From Rhizaria sp. SCN 62-66 (taxonomy: Eukaryota > Rhizaria, unplaced), in assembly GCA_001724265.1 (NCBI GenBank), contig MEDY01000004.1:1-64000 (forward strand): 64,000 nt of DNA, read 5' to 3'. This document shows positions 11,266 through 23,700 of this stretch, piece by piece. Position 1 is the first letter of the stretch. The number at the start of each line of letters is the position of its first letter. The position numbers and the translations under genes were made by a program. Under the pieces are notes generated by a model. The model searched no databases, was not told the DNA's origin, and saw only the letters and a list, made by a program, of their open reading frames with translations.

Positions 11266-14200
11266 CACCACTACGAGCAGCAGCAGCAGCACGACGGCGT
11301 GCACTGTCAGCGCTCTGCCCAACTACGCCGACGGCAACAATGGCGCTGGCAGTGATGCTGCGGGCTTTGTGTGGCCGCGCGGCGTTGCTGCCGGCGCAAC
11401 GATCCCTGTCGACCTTAACGTATCATCATCGAGTCAAATTTCATCTAGCGTTGCACGTGTGAGCACTCTCTGGGACAGTGACGCGCGTGCTATCCTGTCT
11501 GCGGCGTCTCCTCTGGGCACGTACTCCGCATCCGTCGCCACAAAGCTTGTCACAAAGCACGAGAAGGCTATCTCGAGCAAAAAGGCCGATGTCGGCTCTA
11601 AGGGCGGCGACAGCAAGTCCAAGGGTGCCGCCATGACCGACGACAACGACAACGACGAGAGTGAGGACGACGACAACGACGGCGATGAGGAGAGTAGCGC
11701 CCACAGTCGCGCACACAGTCGCGCGCAGGCGCTATCGCAATCGCCGCTTCTGGCCACGCCCCTGGCCGTGGCGCTGCTGGCGCACGCGCGCCCCCAGGGC
11801 CCCGAGGCCGGCCTCGGCTACTGGTACCCCAGCGACGCCAGCGACGCCGGCGCGGCTGATGCGGGCGCCAGTGCGCGTGGTCTGGCGCTGGTGACCGAGC
11901 GGACGCGTCTGGCGTGCCGCATCAACCAGACCGCCGGCCCCAACACGGCCCCGAATGCGATGCCCCACATCCGCGGCTCGTTGTCGACGCACTGCCTGCT
12001 CGTGCACCGCGGCGGCTTCGACTGCGCGCAGCCCCAGTCGCTGCCGCTCTCGCGCCGCCGTTCCGGCAGCAAGGGCAATGGCAAGGGCAGGAGCAAGCGC
12101 GCCGCTAAGGGTGCGGCGGCTAAGGGCGGCGTCAAGCGTGGTGCGATGAACGACGGCAGCGATGGCGAAGAGGCCGCTGCCAGTAGCGCTGACTCGCACC
12201 TCACCTCTGCGCCGCTGTCCCGCGTGCTCGCCCGCCCGCGCCTGCCCCCGTCGCTGCGGCCCGCGGCGGCCGCGAAGGGCCCGCGCCTGTCGCTGCCACC
12301 GCGCGCGCCCCGCGGCTTCCTCTCGGGCTGGGACCTCATCCTACCCGCCGGCTGGGGCAAGGCCTTCTTCACGGCGCTCACGCACGCCGGCGCCCGCGCC
12401 GCTGGGCTGGACGACTTCGCGGCGCTCTACACCGAGGCCGGCGACGCGCCGCCCTGCGCCTCGGGCTCCGCTGCCAACGCGGTCAACGCCGTGCCCGCGC
12501 TCTCGGCGGCCGCGGCGGTGCCGCTGTTCCCGCGCGCGTGGCCGGCCACGGCGGCGGGCCGCATGTGGGGCGAACGCGAGGCCACCGTGGGCCGCGTCGA
12601 GTGGTTCCGTTCGCACAAGGGCCGACTTAATTTCTGGGCCATGGGCAGCGATGAGCCCAACGTGATGGCGGCGCTTGACGCCACTCTTGTTGTTCCTGCT
12701 CCTGATACCGCGAACGCCAAGACTGCTCTAACGTATGCAGAGTCGATGGCGCTGGCGCACCAGCGTCCCTCCGCCGCGTGGACAGCCTCTGCTTCGACTG
12801 TAGCCTCCGCCTCAGCGCTGCGCGTGCCTGTCTCCGCGTCGCTGGCGCTGGCCGAGCGCGCGCACCGCGCGTACCTCGCCATCCGCCGCGCGGCGCGCCA
12901 GGCGCTCAAGAACAGGCGCAAGCGGCTCGCCGCGCGCGCAGTCTCCGCCGCGGTCAGCGCCGCTGCTGTCGCTGCAGCCAGTGAGAGTGCGAGTGCCAGT
13001 GGCGATGTCGTGGTTGTGAAGAAGGGCGTTGCAGTTGCTACGACAGACAGCAACGACGCGACGTCGACTAAGGCTCAAACCAAGACGAAGACGAAGGTTA
13101 AGAGTGGAGTTGCTCTTTTGATCGAGCGCGTGCTCGCACAGTGCAGCCTGCCCCGGTGGTTGCTGCCGACGCTCGGTTACGCTGTCATCACGTCATTGCT
13201 GCCGTCCCAGTCCAAGCTCAACAGCAGCAAGGACGCAGCCAGTGCAAGGGCCTTCTCTGGCGCTGCTGGTTGCGGCGGCAAGCTCCCGTTTCCTCTGCCG
13301 GCTTCGAGCCCGCTGTTGCCGTTTGCGTTCCCCCCGCAGTCGCTGCTGGCCAAGCGCTCGGCCGCGGTGCTGGGGCTGGAGGAGCTTCCCGCCGTGCCCG
13401 TGCCACTGGACGCTGCTGCGGTTGCTGTCTGGTCACGGTTGCAGTCGCAGTCGCATTCACAGTCTGAGTCGCAGCCGACGGAGCAGAGTGCGAGTACGCT
13501 GGGCATGTCCGTGCTCCTGCCCGTGGGCGTGTCGACTCAGAACGCGCCCCCGTCGCTCGCGCTGATGCTTCAGACGCTCTTCTCGCAGGCACAGCTGTCG
13601 GTGTTGATGCCCAAGATGGCGTTCGCACACCCGCTTTCCGTCATGACTGCAACCGCGCGCGCCGCTGTCGCCGCCTCAGCCTCTGCTGACTCGACTGCAG
13701 CTGCATCGACTTCTGGCTCTGTGTCCGCGCCGTTGCTGCTGCTGGCCCCTGCCATGTCGCGTTCTCTGCACTCTACGGGTGCCGGGATCGTCCCCACAGC
13801 CACCGCGACGGCCTCCGCCGCCGCCGCCGCGGGGGGCTCCGTGGCCGTCGGTGCCGGCACGAGCGGCCGCGTGACCGCGTTGGGCCTCTGGTCGGGGGTC
13901 CCCAGCGCCGTCCCCGCCGCGGCGGTCATGGGCGGCATGGCCGACCCCGCCGTGTACGCGCTCGCCAACGGTGCTAACAACGGTAGCTGCGGTGCACAGG
14001 CCGCGGACAAGAGCTGCTCACCGGCTCTTGCAAGCGCCGCTCCCTCTGGCAGTGCATCGGCGGCGCTGATGCCGCCGCACACGCTGCCCGTGCCAGCGCA
14101 CCTGCTGCCCGCGCTGCCGCGCGCGCTGGCTCCCGGCGCGTGGCCCAGCGCACACCCGGCGCTGCTCACGGTCACATGGCGCGCGCTCACCGCGGCCAAC

Positions 14201-15553
14201 CCACCCGCGCTGGCCCCGCGCACCGCGGCTGTCGTCGCCGCGAACGTGGCGTTGTCTGCGTCTCCGCGCGTGAGTCAGCTGTTCATGGCGCTGGTCAGGG
14301 AGGAGCCCAGCTGGGCGGCCGCGCTGCTCGCCGCCTCTGCTCTGCTCGCGTCTAGCAGTGTGAGTGGTAGCATTAATGGCCCGCTGCTTGTACCTGTGTC
14401 TGTGACGGCGTTGGGCAAGGGGTTGATCAAGCAGGGCGCGATGATCGCGCTTCCCTCGGCCACGTGCCACGTTATCCACAACAACGCTGCGTCAATGAGC
14501 TCAACCGAAAATGCCGGCGACAGTATCGTCGACCGTGATGTTGTGTGCGCTGTTGCGAGCGACATGCTCACGTTCCGCACTGTTGCTCCCGCCTCAGGCC
14601 TCTTTGTCAACGTCTCTGACGAGAATACTGACACCTGCGACGCGGCTGACAAGTGTGATACCGCTGTGACAACTGGCAACAGCAACGCCGGCTCACTGAG
14701 TGGTGCCGTGTGGACCCGCCACACTGTCCTACCGAACACCAATACGAATTCGGCCGCTGACTCCGTGAGCGACGCCGTGAGCAGTGAGTCTGCGATTGTG
14801 GCCGCGATTGCGGGCGCCGCCACTCACGTGGCCCCGCCGCCCGCGCGCGCCGCCGCGGCGTCTGCGCTGCTGACCGCGCACGTGACCTCGCTCAGCGGCC
14901 CCGAAGAGCCGGTCAGGGCCCTTTCGCTCGACGCCTACCTCGCGCAATGCCGTACCATCGCGACTGACGCTTCTGCAGGCTCAGGTGCCGCGGGGACGCA
15001 AGCCAAGACGCGCGCTGTCGCGTTCCCCGCGCCCCCAGTTTCTCGCTCGCGCATCGGCGTCGTTGTCGACAGCGGGTTCGCACTCACCACGGGCCGCTCG
15101 CGCGCGACCTGCTGCCTTGTCTCCGCACCGGGACTCGCCGCCGCGGTCGTCGCGGCCATCACCGGCCGCCCGCTGCGCGCCTCTGACAACGGCGACGCTG
15201 CTACCGCTGACGCCGCGGCCGACGCCGCTTCGCTCTGGGGACAGGGGCTGCCGCACCCCGCCGCGCTGCCCGAGTCGCACCAGCAGCCGCAGGCCGCGGG
15301 CGCGCAGTCGCCTCAGTGGACGGTGTCGCTGCCGGCCGACTGCCCGCCCGCCGTGGCGACGGCGCTGGCCGCCTTCGGACCCGGCGACGTCTCGCGGCGC
15401 GAACTGGCGGGGATCGCGGAGGCTGTCGCGGGGCTCGGCGCGCGCGGAATTGCGCTGGCGCTGCCGCCGCCGGCTGTTGTGCCGGTGCTGACGCGGAATG
15501 TCGAGTCCAGGCAGTATGTGATGGCAGCGATGGAACTCTCCTCCGTGCTCTAA
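8876..15553 (+). CDS. POP1: RNase P / RNase MRP subunit Pop1, greatly enlarged
   Basis: Large protein subunit of nuclear RNase P and RNase MRP, which process pre-tRNA 5' ends and pre-rRNA. Single exon, 2225 residues; human Pop1 is about 1020 and yeast 875. The N-terminal POP1 domain is clear: RRRAMSHNAHRLPKKLR at about residues 110-126 and TWLETHLWHARRMHMGSLWGH at about 195-215. The POPLD domain is at about 1145 (GFLSGWDLILPAGWGKAFF), followed by FPRAWPATAAGRMWG. The C-terminal domain ends in a Val/Thr-rich beta region with RSRIGVVVDSGFALTTGRSRA. The extra length is Ala/Ser/Thr/Val-rich insertions between the conserved blocks, with good codon bias throughout, so the frame appears intact. The start is the ATG just before the Ser/Gly-rich tail. 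I see no intron. Confidence 0.9.
11232..11260 (+). repeat. ACG trinucleotide run encoding poly-Thr in Pop1
   Basis: Uninterrupted CGA/ACG repeat read in frame as about nine Thr residues within a Pop1 insertion. Such runs are typical of this genome and prone to length change. Confidence 0.85.
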
Positions 15554-16003
15554 TGCGTGTGTGAACTTATGGGACACATTACCGACTTCATTAGAATTAC
15601 AATCACCGAATATGTTAGTAAAGTCACGTACAATACATAAAATCACTATTTATAATTTCACTCATACTAGAGACGATTGTGAACACGACTTGAGTGTTAA
15701 ATTTGGAGTCTGAGGTGGATTTTTCGGTCCAATCGACCAACAACAACAGCCAACCAAGCTGAATGCGTGCTTCTGAGAGGACGTTTTTCTCGAGGTATTA
15801 CGCACGCTCTGTTGGGTGAATAGGACTGCTTGTTTTATGTACTACATATTCGCACACTGTAATATATTCCTTTCAAAATATTCTTCTGTGTGCACTTGCT
15901 GTTCTCTCCCACCACGATCTCCTATTCCGTGTCCGTTGCTTTGCCCTTATGCTCACCACTTCATGCTCCTTCTTCCCGCACCGCGTGCACCTCTAGCTTC
16001 GGT
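15554..16003. other. Intergenic region, 3' of Pop1 and 5' of the 16004 gene
   Basis: About 450 bases of AT-rich DNA, becoming pyrimidine-rich just before the ATG at 16004. No gene is seen. Confidence 0.5.
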
Positions 16004-16391
16004 ATGTTCTCGAGCATGATGCGTGGCGCTACCCGTGCTGCGATGCAGGCGGCCCGCCCTGCTTCCCGCCTCACTGCCGGCCTCCCCGTGCGCAAGATGT
16101 CCTCGATGTCGTCGCACCCCATCTTCCGCGCCATGACTGCTGCTCCTTCCGCCGCCGTTGTTGTCGCTGCCCCCACCGTGTCCTCGTCCATCTCATTCCC
16201 TTCGGTTAACAGCTCGATGATTATCACCGTCGCGTCTTCTCCCATTGTTGGTGAGGCTTTTGAGGGCCCGGAGGCGACCGCGACTGGCCGCGTGCTCTCC
16301 GAGCTCACCGCCGTCAACGGCATGGGCAACAAGCTGGCGTCAGTCGCCACGCCTGTGGTCGATGCCTACGAGCTCTCGATCGCTGACCCGG
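16004..16391 (+). CDS. First exon of a gene with a mitochondrial-type presequence; the rest is unresolved
   Basis: Open frame with the local codon bias from ATG 16004 to a GTACGT donor at 16392; an in-frame TAA follows at 16397. It encodes about 129 residues. The first 35 residues are Arg/Ala/Ser/Met-rich without acidic residues (SSMMRGATRAAMQAARPASR), as in matrix presequences. The rest is Ala/Val/Ser-rich and ends VDAYELSIADP. The exon ends after the first base of a codon. I could not find a downstream acceptor that continues in a convincing frame; the GT-rich tract at 17040-17480 is a candidate but not proven. I do not recognise the family. The start is the first ATG in the frame. Confidence 0.6.
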
Positions 16392-17030
16392 GTACGTAAA
16401 TTGAGATATTATCTCCTCTGATGTCTAATTTAGTTGGCTATATTTGAATGAATCCTCTGGCTCTTCGAAGAGAACAGATCTGTTTGGGACTTTGAGATGG
16501 ATTGTTGTGTGGTCATACGAGTGTGAATGTATGAGTGTTTTTGCTATGGTGTGTTTTCACGACGCTAAAACGGCATGTTAGGATTGGGAAATGATTCCAG
16601 CACAGTTACAAGCCACGCATAATGACAAACACCAATCACCCAACAACAGCAACAGACGCAAGCAACGAGCACACACGAAGCATAGGAGCAGGAGAATGCG
16701 AGCAGCAACAATCAGCCAGAGCACCACAATAACCGCGATGACGTGACCAGCAACCACCATGCGTTATGGATGATGCAACATCAGCCATCGCGAACACATG
16801 GAGACAATGACAACAACAGGCAGCAACATGACCACAAACGCAACTAGCACTCAAACACATTACAACGACTGAGCAACGGTAACGATTACAACAACGCTAG
16901 CAGCAACGTGCACTTGTATTAAAGCACTGAAATACGTTCACGCACGCACATGCTTGAAAACGAATCTTTTCACACAACCATGCACACGCAAACCTGGCTC
17001 GCATAAGTTGCAGATAGTTTCACAGCTACA
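16392..17030. other. Probable intron or intergenic DNA, CA-rich on the plus strand
   Basis: Begins with a GTACGT donor. The part 16570-16920 is rich in CAACA, GCAACA and similar words on the plus strand, so it is GT-rich on the minus strand and gives hydrophobic minus-strand frames of 60-75 codons. Codon choice there does not match established genes, so no gene is called. Confidence 0.4.
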
Positions 17031-17480
17031 GTTGTTCGTTGTCAGATCTGTTGTTGAGACTGATGTGACTGCGTCTCTTGTTGCTTCTGTGGCTGTCAGC
17101 AACATCAGTGCTGCTCACGTTGCTCGTAATGTCGAGATAGTCATCGCTCTCGTTCTTGGTGCAGCTATTGTTTGTGTACGCTGCAAGTACGCGTTGCTGT
17201 CTAGTGCTTGTATTCGTGTCGTCGTTGTTGTCGTGTGTGTTGGGTCCGGTTGCATGGATTGCTGTTGCTGGTATTGTTGCTTCTCCTGTGCTCGCTGTGC
17301 TTGTTCCTGCTGCTGTGTGGCTCGTCGCGCGCATCTGTGCCGTGTTGAATGGTGTTGGTTATGTTGCTCGCTTGTTCTGCGTTCGGCGCTCTTTCACTCT
17401 CTCAAACTTGCTTTTTTTTTTCTTCGTGAAATACGCTTTAGCATTGACATTTTCATCATTTCTCACCATATTCCCATACT
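17031..17480 (+). other. GT-rich tract, possible membrane-protein exon
   Basis: The plus strand is GT-rich and open in more than one frame. One frame (about 17040-17170) reads Val/Ala-rich text ending in a hydrophobic helix (VEIVIALVLGAAIV). Another (about 17210-17400) contains VLGPVAWIAVAGIVASPVL. The frames would need an intron of about 30 bases to join, which is too short for this genome. It may be the 3' part of the gene starting at 16004 or a non-coding tract. G+T richness alone makes every frame look hydrophobic. Confidence 0.25.
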
Positions 17481-19552
17481 CGTCTCTCTGTTCCATTTAA
17501 TTTGTTGACGTTTGCCTTGCTCGGCGGACCGACGTTATTGTGTAAAACTCACTTATGCATGTTTAGGAGGATAATGAACCCCTTCCGGCCTGATAAACAC
17601 ACCAACCATCACGCTACCAACACGAACGTCATCGTCACTGACCTTTGTCAAGGCACGGTGACGTACGAAATGCTGTGGGTCGCCCCGAGTAACTGCAGCA
17701 ACGACGTCATACTCACGCTCTCTTTCTTCCCCCTACCCCATGTGTACTCCTGTTCGTGACTTTGTGAACATGTGTAGATCGATAATTGGCCTATGGTATG
17801 GTTTCAATCATTTATTACGCTCCATAGGCCGTCATTATCTACACAGCGAACAACGTACAAACACACTGATACGACCCGCATTTACTTATTTAACAGCCAG
17901 CATCACACATCATAACGCGACGAGGACAACAACAGTCACATTTTTGAAACATTGGCAGCAGTGTCATGATCAATATCGGTATGTAGTGTTCGTGTGACTG
18001 CGAGTGATGGCGACAACCACTATTATTATTCAAAATCAAAAATACTAAACTAAACATTGACAGAGACCACGTCGCTGCATCACTGCTTTTTTGCTCGCTA
18101 CAGCGATGGAAACGCACTTGTCTGTGGACACGAGTGTGCAGGTGTGACATCTCTTGGGTTATATAGAAAATGAGACGCAGCGTCAATACACGCTAATATT
18201 ATGAATCAAGTCTGCCTTCCGTCTGTGTCATCAATGATTATTACGATGCGGAGTTGGATTTTCTATGTTTGCTGTTGCGCTAAAAAATGAATTAGGTACA
18301 TGGACTTTGTATTTGTGAATTACATGTATGATGATATGATTTAAGGGAGGGATACAGTCTTTGATGCTAAAGAACATAAAGGAAACAAGTAAACGAAGCA
18401 AGCTCAAAGAAACAAAGAACTGAAACAAAACGATACAAAACGCAACAAAAACAAAAAACAAACGAGGACGCGGACAAACAAACGGACGAACATAGTGAGG
18501 CAAATTACGGAATAAGACGAGTACTACGACGGCAGCAAACAGACAAAGTATCGATAAGAGCACAGTTCATAACAAATCATAGGCGCAACGATTCAAGGAT
18601 TGAGCTACTGTGAGCTAACGCGCACATTGAGTGTCCTTCGAACAACAATATGTCAACGGTGGAGGAAGCGACAGAGACATTGATGTCGAAAGGCGGGCGA
18701 ACTCTGTCAGTAGCAATCCAAGGATGCGATTGGATAAAAATGTAAGACAAGTGAAACAAATTGTGCAAAAACGTCAAAAATTTGAACGATAACGAATGCA
18801 AACAAAAAGAAAAAGAACAGGTGACTATAGCTGAACTCCACAGGTGAAATATAAACACTGCCAATTCAAACTTACGTAAAACGTAACTTAGGTGTGCTTG
18901 CGTGCGTGCTATTATACATGACAGGAAAAGTTCGTTATATACATAAATGAAACTGAAAAAAGCGTTGACTCACAAGAAATGTGGAGAGCCTGTTTTGTTT
19001 TGTTTTGTTTTGATTTGTTTGGGTATGCTCTCAGTAGAGTCATAAGAATTCGGAAGAAACTACACTGTTTGTTACGGCAGGGAACAGAGATCGATGGGAG
19101 TGAAAATGAACTGTGAAAAGAATTATGAGAAGGGCTGTCAAAGTGTGGTAGCGTGGGTGAGCGCGTAAGCGTGAATATCACGAACTGAGTGATTGCGTGT
19201 CCGGGTGACAATGAAAACGCACAAGTGTCAAGACATGGGCAGCGCAAGAACCTTAGTGTACAACTCGACGCGCAATCATGCTCAACTGCGCTGCACAGAA
19301 TGGCGCAGCACAGCTCTGTGTGGCACGGCACATCGCCCCACTTGACCTCAACTCAACTCATCTCGCCACACGACTGCGCAGCTCTTCATTGTGCTGCAGT
19401 CAATCATCGCGCGATGGCCAGGTCTCTCGCCCCGCGCTAGCGCGCAGCCGCCCACCGTGGTGCGCCCGAGCTGCGACAGCCGCGGCGGGGCGCGCGACAG
19501 TCTCAGTGAGCTCAGGGATTGTTATTTTTGTTGCGCTGTGTTGCTGATGCCC
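17481..19552. other. Long gene-poor region
   Basis: About 2 kb of mostly AT-rich DNA. An open stretch from ATG 17574 to 17759 (61 codons) has a few G/C-ending codons but no recognisable domain. A-rich DNA at about 18360-18480 gives a hydrophobic minus-strand frame that I do not believe. A TTTTG repeat lies near 18990-19020. The last 130 bases (19420-19550) are GC-rich and probably belong to the 3' flank of the ankyrin gene. Confidence 0.5.
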
Positions 19553-20265
19553 TCACATGACGATGCAGCAGGGACCGGTGCCGACCTTAAGAGCGCGGAT
19601 GCACTCGGGGTTCCCGCCCTTTTTGGCGGCCATGAAGGGCGTCGCGGCCTCGCTCGTCTTGTCGCGGATCGTGCGGTCCGCGCCCTGGTCCAGCAAAAGG
19701 TTCACGACGTCGATGTGGCCCTTCTCGGCCGCCAAGTGCAGCGCCGTCTCGCCGGAGTTCGTCGTCGCGTCCACCTCGGCCTTGGCGTTCAGCAGCTGCG
19801 TCGCCGGGTCAGTGAGTCCGAAGGCCGCCGCCCAGTGCAGCGGAGTCAGGCCACCCGTGTCGCGGAGACTAGGGTCGGCGCCGCGCGCAAGCAGCAGCGA
19901 GACCAGGGCCGAAGCCGAGGTGCCTGAGGAGATTGCGCGGTGCAGAGCAGTGCGGTTCTGAGCGCCGCGGAGATCGACCTGGGAAGAGCAACAAAGCACG
20001 GAGAAAAACAAAAGTGTATGTAAGGTATAGTTTAGTACATGGTATTTATGAGCGCGAAGTTCCGAGGCTAGTGAGATTTGTACTGCCGAGATAAGTCGCT
20101 TGGAAGACAATAAGCAAACGCGTTTGAGCAGCCTGGTCTCTGCGTGGTCAAGAGGATATGTGCGAGGAGGAAACGTACGTGATCAGGATTCTGTTTAAGG
20201 TATGCGTCAACGCTGCTGGTATCACCCTTATGAGCGGCCTTGTGAAGGGCCGAGTCGAGAGGCAT
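19553..20265 (-). CDS. Ankyrin-repeat protein with a C-terminal CaaX box
   Basis: Two exons: 20179-20265 and 19553-19978, with intron 19979-20178 (donor GTACGT, acceptor CCCAG). The product is 170 residues. At least four ankyrin repeats are visible: SALHKAAHKGD at the start, then TALHRAISSGT, TPLHWAAAFGLT and TALHLAAEKGHIDVVNLLL, each followed by GAD or an equivalent. The protein ends GTGPCCIVM, so the last four residues form a CaaX box (C-I-V-M) with an adjacent Cys that could be palmitoylated. It is probably a small prenylated adaptor on membranes. The start at 20265 is the first ATG that joins exon 1 to exon 2 in frame. I see no catalytic domain. It sits tandemly downstream of PUF6 on the same strand. 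Confidence 0.87.
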
Positions 20266-20783
20266 GGTCGATTGAGAGCCACTGAACGGGGTCTCGGCTA
20301 CAAGTGTTGGCGAGAGGCAGGAGGGCCGCTGAAGGGTGTGTGCTGAAAAGTGGAAACATGAAAGCACGAAATCGTTTGGTGAGCATGCGAACAATGAATA
20401 TAGATACTCCACTCATCAATAAAACCAAAACAACGCATTGTGACTCGGCCTTGTGGCGCAGCTTACTGCTAACCTTACCTCAATTTCGTTTCGCCTGCGC
20501 TCTCACTGCCCGCCCCACTCGCTCGGACAGCCACAATCTTGACTGAACGACCAGCTCGACCTCTCCTTCATTTGCAGTGTTTCTTTCTTCGCTCTGGGTG
20601 ACCGGAATTGGTAGGTGTGGAATATATCAATAGTTTATTTCCTAAGTAAGCCCATTTTGGCAGAAATAATAACTTTAACACAATAGAAAACGTAATACAT
20701 CAACATAAAGCCCATAATCATCCATTACCATCCTAGAATTGCGAGCAATGCATCACACACAGCGCGCTGACTTTAGTAGCGGC
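20266..20783. other. Intergenic region between the ankyrin gene and PUF6
   Basis: About 520 bases holding the 5' region of the ankyrin gene and the 3' region of PUF6. No other gene is seen. Confidence 0.5.
20635..20640 (-). terminator. AATAAA on the minus strand, possible PUF6 polyadenylation signal
   Basis: Hexamer (TTTATT on the plus strand) about 145 bases past the PUF6 stop, in the expected orientation. Confidence 0.4.
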
Positions 20784-23700
20784 TTACTCGCGCTTGGAGC
20801 CGCGCGCGGGGGTCTTCGCGGCGGCAGCGGCCTTCTTGTTCTTGGGCGCGACGGGCGCATCGTCATCGCTGTCGCTCTCGCCCTCCTCGGCGACCGAGGG
20901 CAGCGCCAGCGGGGGCACGCCGCCCGCCGCCGCGCTGGCGCCGAGCTGCGGCGTAGTGCGCGAGCTGCGGCGCGGCGTCACAGCGGGCGACGGCGCGGCA
21001 GAGGACAGCGGCGTCGACGGGTTCGACCGGCGCGTGGACCGGCGCGGCGCCGCAGCCCCGCTGTCGGTCTCGCTCTCCTCGCCGGTCACGGCCACAGCGA
21101 GCGCGCGCTTGCCGCGGGCCGTCGGCGCAGCGGGGAGCTCGTCCTCAGCAGCGTCCTTCTTGGCGCCCTTCTTGGCGCCCTTGGCGGCGGGGGCCTCGGC
21201 GGCCTTGGCGTCCTTGGCGTCCTTGCTGTCGCGGGGGACCGGCACGCCCTTGTTGGCGATGATGCCGGCAAGCACCTTAGCGCCCGCCAGCCCAGCCAGC
21301 GCGGCGGGCAGCGCGGCCACCAGCGGCTTGAGCGCCGCCAGCATCGCGGTCTGCGTCGCCTTGGCGCCCGCGTTGCCCGCGGCCACGGCGGAGTGCAGCG
21401 CCTCGAGACACGCGGCCGCAGTAAAACCGAAGCGGTTGGTGCTCACGTAGGCCTTGAGCAGCTTGGCGTCGGCCGACACGGCGGTCCACAGCGCCGCGGC
21501 CAGCGCCGCGGCGTCGGCGGGGGCCGCGGCAGCGAGCCCAGCGAGCAAGCGCTTGAGCGCGTGGTGCGAGGGCAGGTCGGTGATGACGCTTTCCTTGGGG
21601 TCCACGTTGGCGGCCTGCGCGGCCACGGCGCCGATCGCGGCGATCACGTCGGCAGCGGCCGCGTGCCCGGCGGCGATGTCCTTGCCGTCCTTGCCCGCAG
21701 AGGCCGGGTTCGCGGCCACCGCAGCGGCGCGCGCGCAGGCGTACACCAAAGCGGTCACCAGCGCGGAGGCCAGCGCGCAGGGCGTTGCGCCGGTCAGGAG
21801 CGAGCGGAGCACGGAGAAGGGCTTCTCGGGCACAGCGGTCGCCTGTGAAAGTAAAGGTTAAGATATTAAAAGACATAGTATTGCGAGAAAACATGATGTG
21901 AGAAAATGCGCGAGAGTAGTATCTTCATAAAACATGTTGAAATATAGCTGATACAGTGGCCTGTACGTACCTGAGCGTGGGCAATCTTGGCCTCCTCACT
22001 ATCGCTATCACTGTCATCGCTGTCAGAGCCGTCCTCATCGTCGCCGTCCTCGTCCTTCATGGCCTTCTTGTCCTTCTTGCCGCCCGCGAGCTTCATGTTG
22101 GACACGGACTTGCTGCCCACGCCCTTGATGCCCTCGACCTGGGCCGCAGTCATAAGCACGACCTTGAGCAGCGCGGGCACCACCACGACGGCCACCTCCT
22201 TGACCTTGTCCACCGTGTTACGCTTCCAGGTCGGCACCAGCGCGGCCTCGGCGGCCGTGACAGACTTGGCGGCCTCAGCCTCGGCCTCACGGCGCTCGCG
22301 GCGCGCCTTCTCCTCCTTGGCCGCGTCCCATGCCGCGTCCTTGTCATCGCGCTTCTTCTTGTCGCCCTCCTCGCCCCCCTCGGGGGCGTCCTTGCCGTCC
22401 TTGTCGTCGTCCTTGCCGTCCTTGTCGTCGCCCGCGGCGTCCTTCTTATTGACGATGTATGCGGGCGCAAACACCTGCGCCGTCGCCGCGGCCTCCTGCG
22501 ACGTGAAGAGCGCGGCGCTGTCGGGCGCCGTGAGATACTGCAGCACCTTCTGCCCCGAGCGCGAAGTCAGCAGCTGGTGCAGGTAGGGCGTGGTGCCGAA
22601 GGGCGCCTCAGCTGTGAGCTCCACCAGCACGCTCTTCTTGAGCAGCACGGTATCGTCAATACACGCCAGCGCGCGCAGCAGGATCAGGTACGCGTGCTCG
22701 TGCAGCGCCAGCTCCACCACGCGGCCCTTGATCATGCGTACGAAAGTCTTACGGTCCTTGGCGCGCGCGAGCCCGAGCGCGTGAACGACGGCAAGCGAGC
22801 CGTCGAGCGAATCGTGCAGCGCCAGCGGGTACTTGCACACCGACACGATCATCTCGCGCGCGGCCGAGGACTCAACCGTGGATGCGCGGAGGTACTGCAA
22901 CAGCAGCGAGTGCACGTAGCGGAACATAAGCTGCTCCTTCTCCACGGCGCGCGACAGGTACACCTCGAGCGTGTCCAGGATCGCGGCGCGGCGGCCGGGG
23001 TACGCGGCCAGCATATTCGCCAGCACGTTGCCGGGCTCCGAAGACCAGCCGGCCTCGGCGGGCTTGTCGCCGGCCGAGCCCAGCGCGGCGGCCGCGCGGC
23101 GGGCCGACGACATCGCGGGGTCCTTGGCGTCCTTAGCAGCGTCCTTGGCAGCGTCCTTGGCGGCCGTCTCGACGGCGGCCGCGATGGCGGCGGCAACCTT
23201 GCCGTCCTTGCCGCCCTTGGCCGAGGCTGCGGCGGCGTCGGCGGCGGTGAATACGCGGGGCGCGCGCGAGAAGACGGCGAACTCCTGGTCAAGGAACTCG
23301 CGGAGGATGACGTACTGGTCGAGCTTGGAGCCCAGCATGTAGAGCTGGTCCAGCACCTGCGCGCCGTCGGCAGTGAGCGAGATGCGGCGCAGCGAGCCGC
23401 GCAGCTCAGCCAGGATGCCCGAGCGCTGCTCGGGGGAGCCGTACTGCGCCATCTTGAGCACGATGAAGTGGCCCGTCTTGTTGCGCGTCAGGGACAGGAA
23501 GTGCGTCCGCAGCTCCGCAAACACCTCGGCACGCTGCTCCACGGAGCCGTGCTTGACAACAAGCTGCAGCGCGCGCGTCGTGTCGTGGCGCAGCGCCAGG
23601 TCAGCGATCTTGCCGCGCGAGTCGTCGAGCGTCGCCGCCGTCTTGGCCAGGCGCTCGTCCTTGGGCATGTGCGACAGATTCACGCTGAAGACGCGGTTGA

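Noticed and set aside
17574-17759. 61-codon open frame in the gene-poor region
   Set aside because: A few G/C-ending codons but no domain, no splice partner and no conserved feature; too weak to call.
18231-18563. 110-codon hydrophobic minus-strand frame
   Set aside because: Arises from an A-rich plus strand (TTT, CTT and TTG codons on the minus strand). It lacks the codon bias of genes and has no family.
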